DNA from: a virus
Direction: 5' to 3' (one strand)
Length of the DNA stretch: 32,223 nucleotides
Virus record (IMG/VR): IMGVR_UViG_3300021368_000231
Coordinates: 1-32,223 of that record
Shown: one piece after another, positions 30,117-32,223 of the stretch
Layout: every line of letters begins with the position of its first letter
Position numbering within the stretch: the stretch's first letter is position 1
Translations under genes and position numbers: made by a program
Notes under the pieces: model-generated
Seen by the model: only the letters and a program-made list of their open reading frames with translations
What the model was told of the DNA's origin: nothing
Databases searched by the model: none

Positions 30117-30926
30117 ATGTCTAGAGCAACGATTCTAGATCCCCGTCCTGAAGAGGAAAACGCGGATCAAATCGAACAAAACGAAGTAGAAGAGATTCAA
30201 CAAGAAGCAGTAGCCGAAGTTGAGCAACCTCAGCCAGAAGAACCTAGCTTACCAGAGAAGTACCAAGGTAAGTCTTTAGAAGAAGTTGTACAGATGCACC
30301 AAGAAGCTGAAAAGCTATTAGGTCGTCAGTCTTCTGAAGTAGGCGAACTTCGTAAAGTTGTGGATGACTACATCAGTACTCAAACACAACCTACAGCACC
30401 TCAACAGCAACACGTTGAGCCTGAAGATGATATTGATTTTTTTACTAATCCTCAAGGCGCAGTAAATCGTGCTATTGAGAATCATCCTAAAATTAAAGAA
30501 GCGCAAGAGTACTCAATGCAGTACAAACAGCAAGCATCCCTTGCTACGCTTCAAGCTAAACATCCAGACATGCAGACGATCCTTAGTGATCCTAAGTTTG
30601 CAGAATGGATTAAGGCATCTAAGATTAGGACTCAGTTGTTTGTAGCAGCTGACCAACAGTACGACGCTGACTCTGCGGACGAACTCTTCTCACTCTGGAA
30701 AGAGCGAAAGACAGTAGCCCAGCAGACTGCCCAAGTTGAAAAACAGGCACGTAAGCAGACACTCAAGGCAGCTAATACAGGCAACGCACGAGGCACTGGT
30801 GAGGGTTCCCGTAAGAAAACATATCGCAGGTCCGACATTATTAAACTAATGAAAACAGACCCCGAGCGTTACCAAGCATTGTCAGATGAGATACTGACAG
30901 CATACGCGGAGGGTCGGGTCAAATAA
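30117..30926 (+). CDS. Capsid scaffolding protein
   Basis: The 269-residue product has a very acidic, Gln/Glu-rich N-terminus, then LPEKYQGKSLEEVVQMHQEA and LLGRQSSEVGELRKVVDDYI. It has a helical middle and a short basic C-terminus. This charge pattern and its position immediately before the major capsid gene are typical of scaffolding proteins, which guide capsid assembly and leave before DNA packaging. It is preceded by ACGGAG. Confidence 0.85.
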   Translation: MSRATILDPRPEEENADQIEQNEVEEIQQEAVAEVEQPQPEEPSLPEKYQGKSLEEVVQMHQEAEKLLGRQSSEVGELRKVVDDYISTQTQPTAPQQQHVEPEDDIDFFTNPQGAVNRAIENHPKIKEAQEYSMQYKQQASLATLQAKHPDMQTILSDPKFAEWIKASKIRTQLFVAADQQYDADSADELFSLWKERKTVAQQTAQVEKQARKQTLKAANTGNARGTGEGSRKKTYRRSDIIKLMKTDPERYQALSDEILTAYAEGRVK

Positions 30927-30943
30927 TCTAAAGGAGATTAATC

Positions 30944-31936
30944 ATGGCTGGCGAAACTTCCGGAACTTATTTCACAGCAAATGCTGTGGTAGACAAAACA
31001 GCAGCAGGTACTTTCATTCCAGAAATCTGGAGTGACGAGATCATTGCTGCATACCAAAAGAACCTCAAGATGGCTCCTCTTGTCAAGCGCATTCAAATGT
31101 CTGGCAAGAAAGGCGATGTAATCCACATCCCTAAGCCTACTCGTGGTTCAGCTTCTGCTAAGGCGGAATCAACTGCAGTAACAATCCAAGCGAACCTTGA
31201 GTCAGAGTTGCAGATCAGTGTAGATCGTCACTTTGAGTACTCACGTCTGATCGAAGACATCGTTGAAGTACAGGCTCTCAACAGCCTTCGTCAGTTCTAC
31301 ACAGAAGATGCTGGCTACCAGCTTGCTCTTAAGGTAGACACTGACCTTATCAACGCTGCTACTGGCTTCGGTGACGGTACTCGTACACAGTCTCCAGCTA
31401 ACACTGGTGCTAACTGGGTTAACAGCAACAGCTATTACTTCAATGCTGCAACTGGTATTGATGCTTATGCTGTTGACACTGTAACTTCAGGTGACAACTT
31501 CACTGACCTTGGCTTCCGTGAGGCTATCAAGCTGATGGACGACGCTGACGTTCCTATGGAAAACCGTGTCCTCGTTATCCCACCAGCAGTACGTAAGTCT
31601 ATCATGGGCATCGACCGTTACGTGTCTTCGGACTTCGTAGGCGGACGTGGTGTAGAGTCTGGCCTTATTGGTAACCTCTACGGCGTAGACATCTACGTTT
31701 CAAGCAACGCTCCAGTACTTGAAGTAGCAGCACAAAACACTGCTTCTTCTGCTGACACTCGTGGTTGTTTGTTCTTCCACCAAGATGCTCTTGTAATGGC
31801 AGAGCAAATGGCTGTCCGTTCACAGACTCAGTACAAGCAGGAATACCTGTCAACACTGTTCACTTCGGACACTCTGTACGGCGTAGAAACATACCGTCCA
31901 GAAGCTGGCTTCATCCTCGCAGTTTGCGACGAGTAA
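30944..31936 (+). CDS. Major capsid protein
   Basis: The 330-residue protein builds the icosahedral head. It opens AGETSGTYFTANAVVDKTAA, then FIPEIWSDEIIAAYQKNLKM, typical of HK97-fold capsid proteins of marine short-tailed phages, and follows the scaffold gene. An AAGGAGATTAATC stands before the ATG. Codon choice is sharply different from neighbours: almost every Asn is AAC and most Phe, Tyr, Asp and Ile codons end in C, as in highly expressed genes. A strong terminator follows. Confidence 0.9.
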   Translation: MAGETSGTYFTANAVVDKTAAGTFIPEIWSDEIIAAYQKNLKMAPLVKRIQMSGKKGDVIHIPKPTRGSASAKAESTAVTIQANLESELQISVDRHFEYSRLIEDIVEVQALNSLRQFYTEDAGYQLALKVDTDLINAATGFGDGTRTQSPANTGANWVNSNSYYFNAATGIDAYAVDTVTSGDNFTDLGFREAIKLMDDADVPMENRVLVIPPAVRKSIMGIDRYVSSDFVGGRGVESGLIGNLYGVDIYVSSNAPVLEVAAQNTASSADTRGCLFFHQDALVMAEQMAVRSQTQYKQEYLSTLFTSDTLYGVETYRPEAGFILAVCDE

Positions 31937-31946
31937 GTCCACTAGG

Positions 31947-31968
31947 GGGTCAGCAATGGCCCTTTTTT
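31947..31968 (+). terminator. Factor-independent terminator after the capsid gene
   Basis: GGGTCA-GCAA-TGGCCC (one G-T pair, GNRA loop) is followed by six T at 31963-31968. It begins 10 bases after the capsid stop and ends the head operon. Confidence 0.8.
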
Positions 31969-32033
31969 AAGCAGTTCAAGAGGGAAAGGCACTGCACTGC
32001 TTAGTACCTCTTATTTCTCGTGCAGGAGAAAGT

Positions 32034-32223
32034 ATGAAAACATGTAGTGCATGTGAGGTGCAAAAACCTTACAAAGAATTCCATAAAAACTCATATGCTA
32101 AAGACGGTTTACAAACACGGTGTATAGAGTGCAGAAGAAAGCTCGAAACAACAAAAGATTATCGTGCTATCTACATTAATGACAACAAATGGCGTTTAAA
32201 ACAACTTTACCACGCAGCTAAAG
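32034..32223 (+). CDS. Zinc-finger/HNH or endonuclease VII-like protein (partial at right edge)
   Basis: The frame begins MKTCSACEVQKPYKEFHKNS and runs off the window after 63 codons. C4-C7 and C30-C33 (RCIECRR), with FHKN and SYAKDGLQTRC between, form the zinc-binding start I associate with phage HNH or endonuclease VII-type nucleases, which often are homing endonucleases between essential genes. An AGGAG stands seven bases before the ATG. The catalytic part is not in the window. Confidence 0.6.
   Translation, partial: MKTCSACEVQKPYKEFHKNSYAKDGLQTRCIECRRKLETTKDYRAIYINDNKWRLKQLYHAAK

Overview
The window is most of the genome of a short-tailed, double-stranded DNA bacteriophage (podovirus-type, T7-like gene content), probably from a marine or other aquatic bacterium. 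The grounds are a complete T7-style replication set, a T7-style order of tail and internal virion genes, a large terminase, portal, scaffold and HK97-fold capsid, and several small proteins that I recall only from aquatic phages. The host is not identified. Sigma-70-type promoters and a tandem array of CTG-N10-CAG boxes, which match the LexA site of gammaproteobacteria, hint at a gammaproteobacterium but do not prove it. A B12-dependent monomeric ribonucleotide reductase with no phage RNA polymerase recalls the marine 'cobavirus'-like phages; this is a resemblance only.

Layout. (1) 1-11818, plus strand: the end of a probable holin, a 1203-residue repeat-rich protein, tail adaptor, tail nozzle, three probable internal (ejection) proteins and a protein with an HELFH metalloprotease motif. 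(2) 11843-20316, minus strand: replication and nucleotide genes, transcribed towards the left: small gene, primase-helicase, zinc protein, DNA polymerase A, SSB-like protein, FEN-type exonuclease, T7 endonuclease I-like resolvase, metallophosphoesterase, 49-aa protein, DUF3310 protein and class II ribonucleotide reductase. They end at a UUCG-loop terminator that sits in the 24-base gap to the convergent late genes. (3) 20206-23242, minus strand: about a dozen small overlapping genes, mostly of unknown function, including zinc-finger proteins, a sigma region-4-like protein and a gp88-like cysteine cluster protein. (4) 23453-24076, minus strand: a lone gene with its own promoter and terminator. 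(5) 24077-24610: a 534-base divergent control region. (6) 24611-31936, plus strand: small terminase candidate, M15 endolysin, large terminase, portal, a block of lysine-rich miniproteins, a second promoter, a zinc ribbon protein, scaffold and capsid, ended by a terminator. A truncated zinc-finger/endonuclease VII-like gene runs off the right edge.

Regulation is the most interesting part. Six sigma-70-like promoters can be read, two of them with perfect hexamers and almost the same spacer. The promoters of the replication operon (near 20210, minus) and the packaging operon (near 24480, plus) are followed by related untranslated leaders with a 16-base core that is 15/16 identical. A perfect 14-base palindrome, TAACCCTAGGGTTA, occurs three times. 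The control region carries four contiguous 18-base repeats and a pair of 15-base direct repeats. No RNA polymerase, integrase or repressor gene is visible in the window, so transcription appears to depend on host RNA polymerase, perhaps redirected by phage proteins.
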